A stretch of DNA of 64,000 nucleotides. It comes from Comamonadaceae bacterium 2PF (GTDB lineage: Bacteria; Pseudomonadota; Gammaproteobacteria; Burkholderiales; Burkholderiaceae_C). Below the pieces are notes generated by a model, which was not told the DNA's origin, did no database searches, and was given only the letters and a program-made list of their open reading frames with translations. Below are positions 7,456 to 15,881 of this stretch, piece after piece. Numbering within the stretch: the first letter of the stretch is position 1; each line of letters starts with the position of its first letter. Made by a program: the position numbers and the translations under genes. The stretch covers positions 1 to 64,000 of the forward strand of contig SCMV01000015.1 in NCBI GenBank assembly GCA_005502875.1, given 5' to 3'.

Positions 7456-8298
7456 TCAATCCAGATCAACTTGATCGCTCGCCAGGGACTTGAGCCACTG
7501 CGCGGGCGCCACGCCAGTCTTTCGACTGAAGGCCTTGGAGAAGGCCGTGGTGCCCGCGTAGCCCACCTCGTCCGCCACGGACTTGACTGGGCGCCCGGCC
7601 CTGAGCAGCTTCTGAGCCAACGCCACGCGCCAAGACACCAGGTAGTCCGCAGGCGTTTGGCCAATGACTGCTTTGAAGTGGTCTGCGAACCGCGATCGAG
7701 ACATGCCAGCGATTGATGCCATGTCGACCAAGTCCCACTTGTGAGTCGGCGCTTGATGGATCGACTGCAGGACTTTCTGAAGGCGTGCATCGCTGAGGCC
7801 AGCCAGGGCGCCGCGGTTGATCGATCCGTTGGCCATGCAGTGGCGCAGAACGTGGATCAACAACATCTCGCACAGGCGATCGAGCGCGGCACGTCGGCCC
7901 ATTTGCTCGGAGAACGCCTCGTCCTGCATCAGCGACATCAAGGCCCGGGTGCCCGGCAGGTGGTCGAGCGGCATGCAGACCAGGTGTGGCAAGGAATCGG
8001 TGACCGGGTTGCTGCCTTCGGTGCCGAACTTGATGTTGGCGCACACCACCTCGGCGCCCAGCTTGTCCTCGACGATGAGCCGGTGCCACTTGGGCTTGGG
8101 CATGAAGATGATGGTGGGCACGTCGATCAAGACGGGAGGTACACCAGCCTCGACCAAGGTCACGGGGCCCCGCTTGATCAAATGGAGGTGACCTTGATGC
8201 GGGTCTTCATCGAACTCCTGGATGGAGCAAATCTGCCCCGCATAGAAGGCCCCTGCGTGCAAAGAGAACCAGCGCAGCAACTGGGACAGGCGATCCAT
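7456..8298 (-). CDS. AraC-family transcriptional regulator
   Basis: 280 aa. The first ~190 residues form a cupin-like sensor typical of the AraC_binding/cupin_6 class; the last ~95 residues hold two helix-turn-helix motifs (DMASIAGMSRSRFADHFK and VADEVGYAGTTAFSKAFSRKTG), then the family ending around GVAPAQW. It binds DNA as an activator or repressor, likely responding to a small molecule. Neighbouring targets could be the tautomerase gene it faces or genes upstream. Effector unknown. Confidence 0.9.
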   Translation of the reverse strand: MDRLSQLLRWFSLHAGAFYAGQICSIQEFDEDPHQGHLHLIKRGPVTLVEAGVPPVLIDVPTIIFMPKPKWHRLIVEDKLGAEVVCANIKFGTEGSNPVTDSLPHLVCMPLDHLPGTRALMSLMQDEAFSEQMGRRAALDRLCEMLLIHVLRHCMANGSINRGALAGLSDARLQKVLQSIHQAPTHKWDLVDMASIAGMSRSRFADHFKAVIGQTPADYLVSWRVALAQKLLRAGRPVKSVADEVGYAGTTAFSKAFSRKTGVAPAQWLKSLASDQVDLD

Positions 8299-8515
8299 GG
8301 CTGTCCTTCCTATCGAATGGGTTCACATTGAGCGGAGCGCATGGCACGACCGCTGTCCGTTTTTCCATTGGTCGCAGGTGCCGGCCAGTTCTTACAGGCC
8401 GTTCGCAAGCCGAGCACCCCGCTGAAGAGCCCGTTCACGCCAAGGCCTGCAGGGAGCCCAACTGATTCCCCCATGATCGCGGGGGCCTCATCACCATTCG
8501 CTCCGCAGCAACCTG

Positions 8516-9379
8516 TCACAGAAGCACCTGAAGTCGGGCCCGAGTGGCCTCGCTCATGGCGGCTGGCTGCGTCACCAGCGCCGTTGACAGGGCGGAGTGG
8601 GCCGCCGAGACGGGTCGCTCACGACCCAGGATCTGGACTGCCGCGACAGCGATGGACTGCGCCCGCTGGGCGTTCTTCATGAGGTTTGCGAGGGCCATTT
8701 CTGCGCTGACACAAGCTTCCTCGGGGTTCCAGCAGTCGTAGTCGGTCACCAGGGCGAGCGTGGCGTAAGCGATCTGGGCTTCACGGGCCAACTTGGCTTC
8801 GGGCATGTTCGTCATGCCAATGACACTGCCGCCCATGGACCTGAACCAGTTCGACTCCGCGAGGCTGGAGAACTGCGGCCCCTCGATGCAAACGTAGGTG
8901 CCGCCGTTGTGGAGCCGACCTGCGCCATGTGTGTCGACTTGCTTCGCCGCCCGCGACAAGGCATCCGATACCTGCGGACAAACCGGGCTCGCCATCGAGA
9001 CATGGGCCACCGCGCCCTGACCAAAGAAGGTGCCTGCCCGGTGCTTGGTCAGGTCGATGAACTGATCGGGCAGCACCAAGTCCAGTGGCGCGATCTCCTG
9101 ACGCAGGGAACCCACGGCAGAAAACGACAAGAGGTACCTGACCCCAAGCATCTTCATGGCGTGGATGTTGGCCCGGTACGGCACCTCAGATGGGATGAGC
9201 CTGTGCCCGCGCCCATGACGGGCCAGAAAAGCCACCGTGACGCCGTCGAGTTGGCCGGTCATCAGGGCGTCCGAGGGTGCGCCGTACGGCGTGTCGATCA
9301 GGTGCTCCTGGACGTTCGTCAACCCGGCCATCTGGTAGAGCCCGCTGCCCCCCAAGATGCCAATCTCTGCTTGAACCAT
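8516..9379 (-). CDS. mtnP: S-methyl-5'-thioadenosine phosphorylase (MTAP/PNP family)
   Basis: 287 aa. Family motifs of trimeric MTA/purine nucleoside phosphorylases are visible: GILGGSGLY at the N-terminus, RHGRGHRLIPSEVPYRANI for phosphate binding, CIEGPQFSSLAES near residue 180 and TDYDCW with Asp as the base-contacting residue. It cleaves 5'-methylthioadenosine to adenine and methylthioribose-1-phosphate in polyamine/SAM salvage. The start at 9379 is supported by GAGGCAG upstream; an in-frame start 16 codons earlier is less likely. MTA or 6-oxopurine specificity cannot be settled by eye. It is transcribed divergently from the flavoprotein gene. Confidence 0.85.
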   Translation of the reverse strand: MVQAEIGILGGSGLYQMAGLTNVQEHLIDTPYGAPSDALMTGQLDGVTVAFLARHGRGHRLIPSEVPYRANIHAMKMLGVRYLLSFSAVGSLRQEIAPLDLVLPDQFIDLTKHRAGTFFGQGAVAHVSMASPVCPQVSDALSRAAKQVDTHGAGRLHNGGTYVCIEGPQFSSLAESNWFRSMGGSVIGMTNMPEAKLAREAQIAYATLALVTDYDCWNPEEACVSAEMALANLMKNAQRAQSIAVAAVQILGRERPVSAAHSALSTALVTQPAAMSEATRARLQVLL

Positions 9380-9530
9380 GTGCTGCCTCGTTGCTTGGAT
9401 GTCTCTTGTGTCGTTCAGCGGAGGCATTCATTACACGATTCCCCCAATTGGGTGTAATGGATGCGCCCGCTCCAACGACCAACGACAAAGACGGGCCATC
9501 AGGCCCTTGGCAGAGAGGACACGGTCGGGG

Positions 9531-10679
9531 ATGAAAGCCAAAGAAATTGTCTTGATCGGTGGCGGGCACGCCCACGCACTGGCCTTGAAGGCGCTCGCCG
9601 ACCGAGACCGAGCGAAGTTTTCCATCACCTTGGTCAGCCCATCTCGATGGCAGCACTACTCAGGCATGGTGCCCGGCTGGATGACGGGCCAATACGAGCT
9701 GGAGGCCTGCCAGATGGACCTGCGCCAGATCGCGGATCACGCCGGCGCACGGTTCGTCGAGGACTGGGCTGTCGGGCTGGACGCAACAAGAGGATGTGTT
9801 TTCCTCAGCGATGGCAGCCACCTGCCCTTCGATGCGCTGTCGCTGGACGTGGGCGCCGAGGTGGACACGACCTGGCTGACGGCGCTCCATGACAAGCTTC
9901 TGCCTGTCAAACCCATGGCGGATTTCGCCCGGTTGTGGCAAAGCTTGTTGGCGCGCGCCGATCTGCCCCCGGCATTCAAGCTCGCCATCGTTGGGGGCGG
10001 AGCGGCTGGCGTGGAGGTTTCACTCGCGGCTGCAGCCGGCCTTCGCAAGGCCCAGGTCAACCCAACGATGGCGCTGATCACTGGCCGCCGGGGCCTGTTG
10101 CCCGACCACCCTCCGGGCGTGCGGCAACAGGTCGAACGCGCGCTGTCCAGGGCCAGCGTGCAGGTTGTGGCGCAGCAAGCCGTCGGAATCGAAGGCGGTG
10201 TCATGTTGGATGACGGGCTGGAGTTGCCCCTGGATGCAGCCATCGCGGCCACGGGGTCTCGGGCACCCGTTTGGTTGTCGCTGACCAAGCTGGACCTCAA
10301 CGAGCAAGGTTTTGTGTCCGTCAACGCTTGTCACCAGAGCACCTCTCACCCCAACGTGTTCGCAGCAGGTGACGTTTGCTCGCGAACGGACCGAGCGATC
10401 ACGCGCTCGGGGGTACACGCGGTGCGCGCGGGCCCCATCCTGGCTCACAACCTGATCGCATGGCTGCAGGGGCGTCCCATGAAGGAACACGAGCCCAGGC
10501 GGTGGCCGCTGCAACTCATCAGCACCGGCCCAACGAACGCGGTCGCATCCTGGGGGCCGCTTTCGGCCTCGGGCAACTGGGTGTGGCGCCTCAAAGACCA
10601 GATCGATCGTCGCTTCATGCGGAGCCTCCTCGTGCGGGAGGGGCTGCCCAACCGTCCCAGAGAAGGCCAGACACCATGA
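9531..10679 (+). CDS. NDH-2-like FAD-dependent oxidoreductase (SelD-associated type)
   Basis: 382 aa. Two dinucleotide-binding motifs are seen: VLIGGGHAHALAL at the N-terminus for FAD and AIVGGGAAGVEVSL near residue 150 for NAD(P)H; a C-terminal FAD contact AAGDVC is near 280. The HAHALALKAL and YSGMVPGW features match the flavoprotein subfamily often fused to, or next to, selenophosphate synthetase, but no SelD domain is present here. It is coupled by ATGA overlap to an NrtS-like membrane protein, so a membrane-associated NADH:acceptor role is possible. Substrate unknown. Confidence 0.82.
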   Translation: MKAKEIVLIGGGHAHALALKALADRDRAKFSITLVSPSRWQHYSGMVPGWMTGQYELEACQMDLRQIADHAGARFVEDWAVGLDATRGCVFLSDGSHLPFDALSLDVGAEVDTTWLTALHDKLLPVKPMADFARLWQSLLARADLPPAFKLAIVGGGAAGVEVSLAAAAGLRKAQVNPTMALITGRRGLLPDHPPGVRQQVERALSRASVQVVAQQAVGIEGGVMLDDGLELPLDAAIAATGSRAPVWLSLTKLDLNEQGFVSVNACHQSTSHPNVFAAGDVCSRTDRAITRSGVHAVRAGPILAHNLIAWLQGRPMKEHEPRRWPLQLISTGPTNAVASWGPLSASGNWVWRLKDQIDRRFMRSLLVREGLPNRPREGQTP

Positions 10680-10903
10680 AATCGGCACTTCAAATCGCCA
10701 GATCCAGGCGCATCGCGCGAAACGCGATCACGGTGTCTCTCGTGGTCGGCACGGTGCTGAACCTGATCAACCAGGGTGGCCCTGTCCTGCGTGGAGAACA
10801 CGTGACGTGGTGGAACGTGCTGATGAACTACGTTGTTCCCTGCTGTGTGTCGACTTACAGCGCCGTTCGCAATCAGTTGTCTCAATGCGATGAACAAGCA
10901 TGA
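10676..10903 (+). CDS. nrtS: NrtS-like small membrane protein (nitrate/nitrite transporter)
   Basis: 75 aa with two predicted membrane helices, one around TVSLVVGTVLNLINQGG and one around LMNYVVPCCVSTYSAVRN. The LNLINQG and VPxCVSTY signatures match the NrtS family, described as a nitrate/nitrite transporter from cyanobacteria and marine bacteria. ATG at 10676 overlaps the TGA of the flavoprotein gene, so the two are translationally coupled. That pairing with an NDH-2-like flavoprotein suggests a linked respiratory or redox role, which is inference. Confidence 0.75.
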   Translation: MKSALQIARSRRIARNAITVSLVVGTVLNLINQGGPVLRGEHVTWWNVLMNYVVPCCVSTYSAVRNQLSQCDEQA

Positions 10904-11125
10904 CTGGTCACAGACCGGCAGGTGTTGGATGCTGGCATCTAGGGGGATGGCGCATGCAGAGTTGTCTCGATCTGAGCGTAAAGTTGCGCGCGTTCATGAT
11001 GCCGGCTTTTCGGACATCAGGTCGAGTCAGATCAACGCACAACGGCCTGAGCCTGCGCATGGCGCCGCTTGGGGACCGGTTCCAGTGCACTCGCTCGATC
11101 CAGCATCAAATGGGTGAGGTCAGCC

Positions 11126-11743
11126 GTGTCACAAAGTTCCACTGTCAACAACACCGCGCCAGACATGATCTGGACAGACCCGGTCATCCTGGAGGATCTG
11201 CGGCGCCAGATGTTGAAGTTCGCCACGCTGCAACTTCGTGATGCGCACTTGGCAGAGGACGCCGTTCAGGAGGCCTTGATCGGCGCGATGAAGAATGCCT
11301 CCTCCTTCAACCGCGAAGCATCCCTCAAAACATGGGTCTTTGCCATCTTGAAGAACAAGATCGCCGACACCTTCAGGCAACGCCAGCGACTGGTGGAAGC
11401 CAGCCGCCTGATGACGGCCGATCAGGAGGAGGAAGACCTGGATGAACTTTTCGACCGCAAAGGCTTCTGGCAGGCCGACGAGCGCCCTGGCAAGTGGAAC
11501 GGCGCTGACACCGCCGTCGAGGACGCCCAGTTCTGGCGGGTGTTCGAGGCCTGCCTGGATAACCTGCCAGGCAAACAGGCCCGGGTTTTCATGATGCGTG
11601 AGTTCGTGGAGATGGAAACACACGAGGTGTGTGAGGCCGTTGGCATCACGGTCAGCAACCTCAACGTCATCCTCTACCGCGCGAGGCTTCGCCTGCGCGA
11701 ATGCCTGGAAAACCGTTGGTTCTCAGGAGAAAAGCTGGCATGA
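11126..11743 (+). CDS. ECF-like RNA polymerase sigma-70 factor
   Basis: 205 aa from a GTG at 11126 with GAGGT five bases upstream; ATG at 11165 is the alternative. Region 2 (LRDAHLAEDAVQEALIGAMKN, then WVFAILKNKIADTFRQ) and region 4 (ETHEVCEAVGITVSNLNVILYRARLRLRECL) are clear and no sigma-3 region is present, as in ECF factors. An acidic insert (EEEDLDELFDRKGFW) between them matches the proteobacterial sig70_famx1-type subfamily. It is coupled by overlapping stop and start to a zinc-finger anti-sigma-like gene and lies upstream of the arsenosugar-type cluster. Confidence 0.88.
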   Translation: MSQSSTVNNTAPDMIWTDPVILEDLRRQMLKFATLQLRDAHLAEDAVQEALIGAMKNASSFNREASLKTWVFAILKNKIADTFRQRQRLVEASRLMTADQEEEDLDELFDRKGFWQADERPGKWNGADTAVEDAQFWRVFEACLDNLPGKQARVFMMREFVEMETHEVCEAVGITVSNLNVILYRARLRLRECLENRWFSGEKLA

Positions 11744-11946
11744 AGAACTGCAAGGACATCACCCGGCTCTTCTCGGAGCGCATGGAACGGCCGCTGTCCA
11801 CCTCCGAACGGATCCAGTTGAAGCTGCACTGCATGATGTGCACAGGGTGCAAGAACTTCGGCGACCACATGCTGGACATCAGGCAGATGGCTCGGCAATT
11901 CGCCAAAGGCAGTGACCCCGTGAAACCGGGGCAGAAAAAACAGTGA
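11740..11946 (+). CDS. zinc-finger anti-sigma-like protein (zf-HC2 type)
   Basis: 68 aa. The ATG overlaps the TGA of the sigma gene. HCMMCTGC (His then CxxC) around residue 30 is the HxxxCxxC zinc motif of ZAS-type anti-sigma factors. The protein has no membrane segment and is very short, so it is a soluble, probably redox- or metal-sensitive partner of the sigma factor rather than a membrane anti-sigma factor. Confidence 0.8.
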   Translation: MKNCKDITRLFSERMERPLSTSERIQLKLHCMMCTGCKNFGDHMLDIRQMARQFAKGSDPVKPGQKKQ

Positions 11947-11965
11947 TCACCTGATTGGCTCGACT

Positions 11966-11991
11966 GTAAGGATTGGTCGGTTGGTGGCGAC
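11966..11991 (+). promoter_or_regulatory. possible ECF-type promoter upstream of arsS
   Basis: GTAAGG at 11966-11971 and CGAC at 11988-11991 are separated by 16 bp, resembling the GTAACC-N16-CGAA layout known for SigF-type ECF promoters. It lies about 40 bp before the arsS ATG. The match is imperfect, so this is a candidate only. Confidence 0.3.
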
Positions 11992-12031
11992 GAAGGCGTG
12001 ATCTCGATTCACGCCACCGTCGACACCACCC

Positions 12032-13012
12032 ATGCACGCCACGCTCCCGCTCCTGTCGGACACCCGATTCCCGGCGCTTCAGCGCCAACGGTTGACCACC
12101 CTGCAAGTCAACCTGGGCTACCGATGCAACCAGTCCTGCCTGCACTGCCACGTCAATGCTGGCCCCCACCGCACCGAGATGATGGACGCCGCCGTCCTGG
12201 ACCTGATCCCACAGGTGCTGGCGGCACGCGGCGTCGAGACACTGGACCTGACCGGTGGGGCACCGGAGCTGCACCCAGGATTTCGCGAACTGGTCAAGCG
12301 CGCTCGAGCCCTGGGCGTGAGGGTGATCGACCGCTGCAACCTGACGATCCTGTTTGAGCCTGGCCAGGATGGGTTGGCCGAATTCCTGGCTGAGCACGAC
12401 GTGGAGGTGGTGGCGTCGTTGCCTTGTTACTCGGCCGACAACGTTGACAAGCAGCGCGGAACCGGCGTCTTTGACAAAAGCATCGCAGGCTTGCAGCGGC
12501 TCAATGCCCTGGGCTACGGTCAGCCTGGTTCAAGCCGGGTGCTCAACCTGGTCTACAACCCGCTGGGAGCGGTGCTGCCGCCGCCACAAGCCAAGCTGGA
12601 GGCTGACTACAAACGCGAGCTGCATCGGCACTTCGGCATCACGTTCAACACGCTCTACGCGCTGGCCAACATGCCCATCCAGCGTTTTGGCTCAACGCTC
12701 ATCTCCAAAGGGCAGTTCCACGCATACATGGACCTGCTCAAGTCGCAGCACCGCGATGAGAACCTGGCGCATGTGATGTGCCGAAGCCTGGTCAGCGTGG
12801 ATTGGCAAGGCAACCTGTCGGACTGCGACTTCAACCAACAGCTCGGCTTGTCCACGCCGCCACGACGGGGCGCCAAGGGGCCACTTCACCTGCGCGACCT
12901 GCTGACTGAAGGACTGGACCATCACCCCATCCGCGTGGCAGACCATTGCTTTGGCTGCACGGCGGGCAGCGGCTCAAGCTGTGGTGGCGCGTTGCGGGAA
13001 GACGCGGCATGA
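12032..13012 (+). CDS. arsS: arsenosugar biosynthesis radical SAM protein ArsS
   Basis: 326 aa. The radical SAM cluster motif is CNQSCLHC (Cys32, Cys36, Cys39; CX3CX2C). Downstream, LDLTGGAPELHPGFRELV and the C-terminal Cys-rich region (DHCFGCTAGSGSSCGG) match the ArsS family with its extra C-terminal cysteines. ArsS is proposed to transfer the 5'-deoxyadenosyl group to dimethylarsenite, the first step from methylated arsenic to arsenosugars. Downstream arsM and two glycosyltransferases support this. The stop overlaps the start of the next gene (ATGA). Confidence 0.92.
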   Translation: MHATLPLLSDTRFPALQRQRLTTLQVNLGYRCNQSCLHCHVNAGPHRTEMMDAAVLDLIPQVLAARGVETLDLTGGAPELHPGFRELVKRARALGVRVIDRCNLTILFEPGQDGLAEFLAEHDVEVVASLPCYSADNVDKQRGTGVFDKSIAGLQRLNALGYGQPGSSRVLNLVYNPLGAVLPPPQAKLEADYKRELHRHFGITFNTLYALANMPIQRFGSTLISKGQFHAYMDLLKSQHRDENLAHVMCRSLVSVDWQGNLSDCDFNQQLGLSTPPRRGAKGPLHLRDLLTEGLDHHPIRVADHCFGCTAGSGSSCGGALREDAA

Positions 13013-15198
13013 AGCGCGCGCTCCTCCTGATCCTCGTGGTGGGGACCATCGCGATGTTTTTCATCACGGGTCTGCACGAACGGCTGACGCTTGAAGGCAT
13101 GCAAGCCAGCCTTGGGCAGCTCGGCGCCTGGCGGGACGAGTCACCCTTGCAAACGACCTTGCTGTTCGGTGCTGCGTATGTAGCTGCAACGGCCTTGTCC
13201 CTGCCGGGGGCGGTGGTGCTCACCCTGGCGGCTGGCGCGCTGTTCGGTTTGATGTGGGGCACACTGATCGTGTCGTTTGCCTCCAGCATCGGGGCCCTGC
13301 TGGCCTTTCTGGTGTCGCGCCATCTGCTGCGCGATGTGGTGCAGCAACGTTTCGGGCAACGCTTGCAGGCGCTCAACGACGGCATCGAACGTGAAGGCGC
13401 CCTCTACCTGTTCACCCTGCGCCTGGTGCCCATCTTCCCCTTCTTCCTGGTCAACCTGCTGATGGGTTTGACGCCCCTGGGTGCCTGGCGCTTTTACTGG
13501 GTCAGCCAGGTCGGCATGCTGGCGGGCACGGCCGTGTACGTGAACGCGGGAACGCAACTGGCCCAGATGGAGGGCCTGTCAGGCATCCTCACGCCGGGCT
13601 TCCTGCTGGCCTCGGCGCTGCTGGGCGTCTTCCCATGGCTGGCCAAGAAAGCGGTGGGGTGGCACCAGCGCCGCCGTGTGTATGCACGCTGGCAACGGCC
13701 CAAGGCGTTTGACCGCAACCTGATCGTCGTTGGCGGGGGTGCGGCGGGCTTGGTCACGGCGTACATCGGTGCGGCGGTCAAGGCCAAGGTGACGCTGGTC
13801 GAGGCCCACAAGATGGGGGGCGACTGCCTCAATTACGGCTGCGTGCCCAGCAAGGCCCTGATCAAGAGCGCCAAGGTGGCCCATCAGATGCGCCACGCCG
13901 GTCGCTATGGCTTGGCTGCGGCAGGTGGCCCCACCTCGTCACCTGGGATCACGCCGCAGTTTTCTTTCAAGCAGGTGATGCAACGGGTGAACGATGTGGT
14001 GCGCGCCATCGAACCCCACGACAGCGTCGAGCGTTACACCCAACTGGGGGTGGACGTGGTTCAGGGGCATGCGAGGTTGCTCGATCCATGGACGGTGGAG
14101 GTGCAGCTCAACGGTGGCGGCACGAAACGCCTGAGCGCTCGCAGCATCGTCATCGCGGCGGGTGCTCGGCCCTTCGTGCCACCGCTGCCCGGTCTGGACG
14201 AGGTGGGCTGCCTGACCAGCGACACCCTTTGGGAGTCGTTTTCGCAGTTGGACGACATCCCAGGCCGAGTGGTGGTCCTGGGTGGCGGGCCCATCGGCTC
14301 GGAACTGGCCCAGGCCCTGGCACGCCTGGGTGCACAGGTCAGCCAGGTGGAGATGGGCGATCGCATCCTGGCGCGTGAAGACGCCGAGGTGTCGGAGCTG
14401 GTGAAGCAATCGTTGCAGGCCGACGGCGTGCAAGTGCTGACCGGACACAAGGCCGTGCGTTGTGAGCGAACGCCTCAGGGTGACAAGCAACTCATCGTCG
14501 AGCACCAAGGCCAGACGCTGGCCCTGCCTTTCGATGCCTTGATTTGTGCCGTGGGTCGCAGCGCCCGCCTGACGGGCTATGGCCTGGAGGAGCTTGGCAT
14601 CCCCACCCAGCGCACGGTGCAAACCAACGAGTACCTCGAAACCCTCTACCCCAACATCTTTGCGGCCGGGGACGTGGCGGGCCCCTATCAGTTCACACAC
14701 ACCGCAGCCCACCAGGCCTGGTACGCAGCCGTCAACGCCTTGTTTGGAGATTTCAAGAAGTTCAAGGCGGATTACAGAGTGATCCCCTGGGCGACCTTCA
14801 CCGACCCCGAGGTGGCACGTGTGGGCCTCAATGAGCTGGAGGCCCGCGAAAAAGGCATTGCGTTCGAGGTGACCCGCTACGGCATCGATGACCTCGACCG
14901 CGCCATCGCCGACAGCGCCGCTCACGGCTTCGTCAAGGTGCTGACCGTGCCGGGCAAGGACACCATCCTGGGCGTGACCATCGTGGGCGAACACGCGGGC
15001 GACCTCCTGGCCGAATTCGTGCTGGCCATGAGATGGGGCCTGGGGCTCAACAAGATCCTCTCGACCATCCACACCTACCCGACGCTGGCGGAATCCAACA
15101 AATACGTTGCGGGCGAGTGGAAGCGGTCGCACGCACCGCAAGGCGTGTTGCGCTGGCTGGCACGTTTCCATGCGTGGCGCCGGGGAGCTGCAGCATGA
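13009..15198 (+). CDS. TVP38/TMEM64 membrane domain fused to a mercuric-reductase-like flavoprotein
   Basis: 729 aa. Residues 1-220 are a DedA/TVP38-type membrane domain with several helices and the family core around LVPIFPFFLVNLLMG. From ~236 follows a full pyridine-nucleotide disulfide oxidoreductase: FAD motif VGGGAAGLVTAY at 241-252, redox pair in GGDCLNYGCVPSK (Cys273, Cys278), NAD(P)H motif VVLGGGPIGSELAQAL near 430, and a C-terminal dimerisation domain ending HTYPTLAESNKY. It should be a membrane-tethered dithiol reductase. The ATG at 13009 overlaps the arsS stop; an earlier in-frame start would lie within arsS. A role in reducing arsenic or thiols for the pathway is inference. Confidence 0.9.
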   Translation: MKRALLLILVVGTIAMFFITGLHERLTLEGMQASLGQLGAWRDESPLQTTLLFGAAYVAATALSLPGAVVLTLAAGALFGLMWGTLIVSFASSIGALLAFLVSRHLLRDVVQQRFGQRLQALNDGIEREGALYLFTLRLVPIFPFFLVNLLMGLTPLGAWRFYWVSQVGMLAGTAVYVNAGTQLAQMEGLSGILTPGFLLASALLGVFPWLAKKAVGWHQRRRVYARWQRPKAFDRNLIVVGGGAAGLVTAYIGAAVKAKVTLVEAHKMGGDCLNYGCVPSKALIKSAKVAHQMRHAGRYGLAAAGGPTSSPGITPQFSFKQVMQRVNDVVRAIEPHDSVERYTQLGVDVVQGHARLLDPWTVEVQLNGGGTKRLSARSIVIAAGARPFVPPLPGLDEVGCLTSDTLWESFSQLDDIPGRVVVLGGGPIGSELAQALARLGAQVSQVEMGDRILAREDAEVSELVKQSLQADGVQVLTGHKAVRCERTPQGDKQLIVEHQGQTLALPFDALICAVGRSARLTGYGLEELGIPTQRTVQTNEYLETLYPNIFAAGDVAGPYQFTHTAAHQAWYAAVNALFGDFKKFKADYRVIPWATFTDPEVARVGLNELEAREKGIAFEVTRYGIDDLDRAIADSAAHGFVKVLTVPGKDTILGVTIVGEHAGDLLAEFVLAMRWGLGLNKILSTIHTYPTLAESNKYVAGEWKRSHAPQGVLRWLARFHAWRRGAAA

Positions 15199-15881
15199 AG
15201 CTCAGCGTGATCGTGCCCATGCTCAATGAGTCGGCTGTTCTGCCGGATCTTTTGGGGCACCTCCTGCCCTTGCAACGCGCAGGCTGCGAGGTGCTGCTGG
15301 TGGACGGAGGCAGCACCGACGGAAGTGCGCACATGGCGCGGGTGGCGGGCTTTTCGGTGATCGACTCGGCCGCCGGGCGGGCGAAGCAGATGAACGTGGG
15401 GGCCCGACAGGCCCGCGGCGAGGTGCTGCTGTTCCTGCATGCCGACACGCGCTTGCCGGACGGCGCGGAGCGCCTGGTGAGCCGAGCGCTGAGCCCATCG
15501 GTGGGCCAAGTTCCCCCGGTGTGGGGGCGATTCGATGTGCGCATCAGTGGCCAATCGCCCTGGCTGAAGGTGGTTGCGCGGATGATGAACCTGCGCTCGC
15601 GCCTGAGCGGCATCGCCACGGGCGACCAGGCCATTTTTGTGCGGCGCACGGTGTTCCAGGCTTGTGGTGGCTTTCCGGAGCAGCCGCTGATGGAAGACAT
15701 CGAGATCTGCAAGCGGCTCAAGCGCCGAACACCCCCAGCTTGCCTGCAAGACCCGGTGATCACATCTGGTCGCCGTTGGGAAAACCGGGGCGTGTGGCGA
15801 ACCATCTTGCTGATGTGGCGTTTGCGCCTGGCGTACTGGCTGGGCGCTTCGGCGGAATCGATCGCGAGGGCCTACCGATGA
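15195..15881 (+). CDS. arsenosugar-type family 2 glycosyltransferase (TIGR04283-like)
   Basis: 228 aa. A GT-A fold is shown by SVIVPMLNE at the start, LLVDGGSTDGS at ~34-44 and LFLHADTRLP near 80, with the acceptor-side GDQAIFVRR and MEDIEICKRLKRR motifs at 150-190. These match the short glycosyltransferases found in arsenosugar clusters. It overlaps the stop of the flavoprotein gene (ATGA at 15195) and the start of the next transferase. It probably adds a sugar or glycerol-like moiety to the arsenoriboside; the donor is unknown. Confidence 0.87.
   Translation: MKLSVIVPMLNESAVLPDLLGHLLPLQRAGCEVLLVDGGSTDGSAHMARVAGFSVIDSAAGRAKQMNVGARQARGEVLLFLHADTRLPDGAERLVSRALSPSVGQVPPVWGRFDVRISGQSPWLKVVARMMNLRSRLSGIATGDQAIFVRRTVFQACGGFPEQPLMEDIEICKRLKRRTPPACLQDPVITSGRRWENRGVWRTILLMWRLRLAYWLGASAESIARAYR

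Noticed and set aside
13939-15171. 410-codon minus-strand frame opposite the flavoprotein fusion
   Set aside because: Fully antisense to a gene with complete FAD/NAD and redox motifs; no ribosome site or protein family features.
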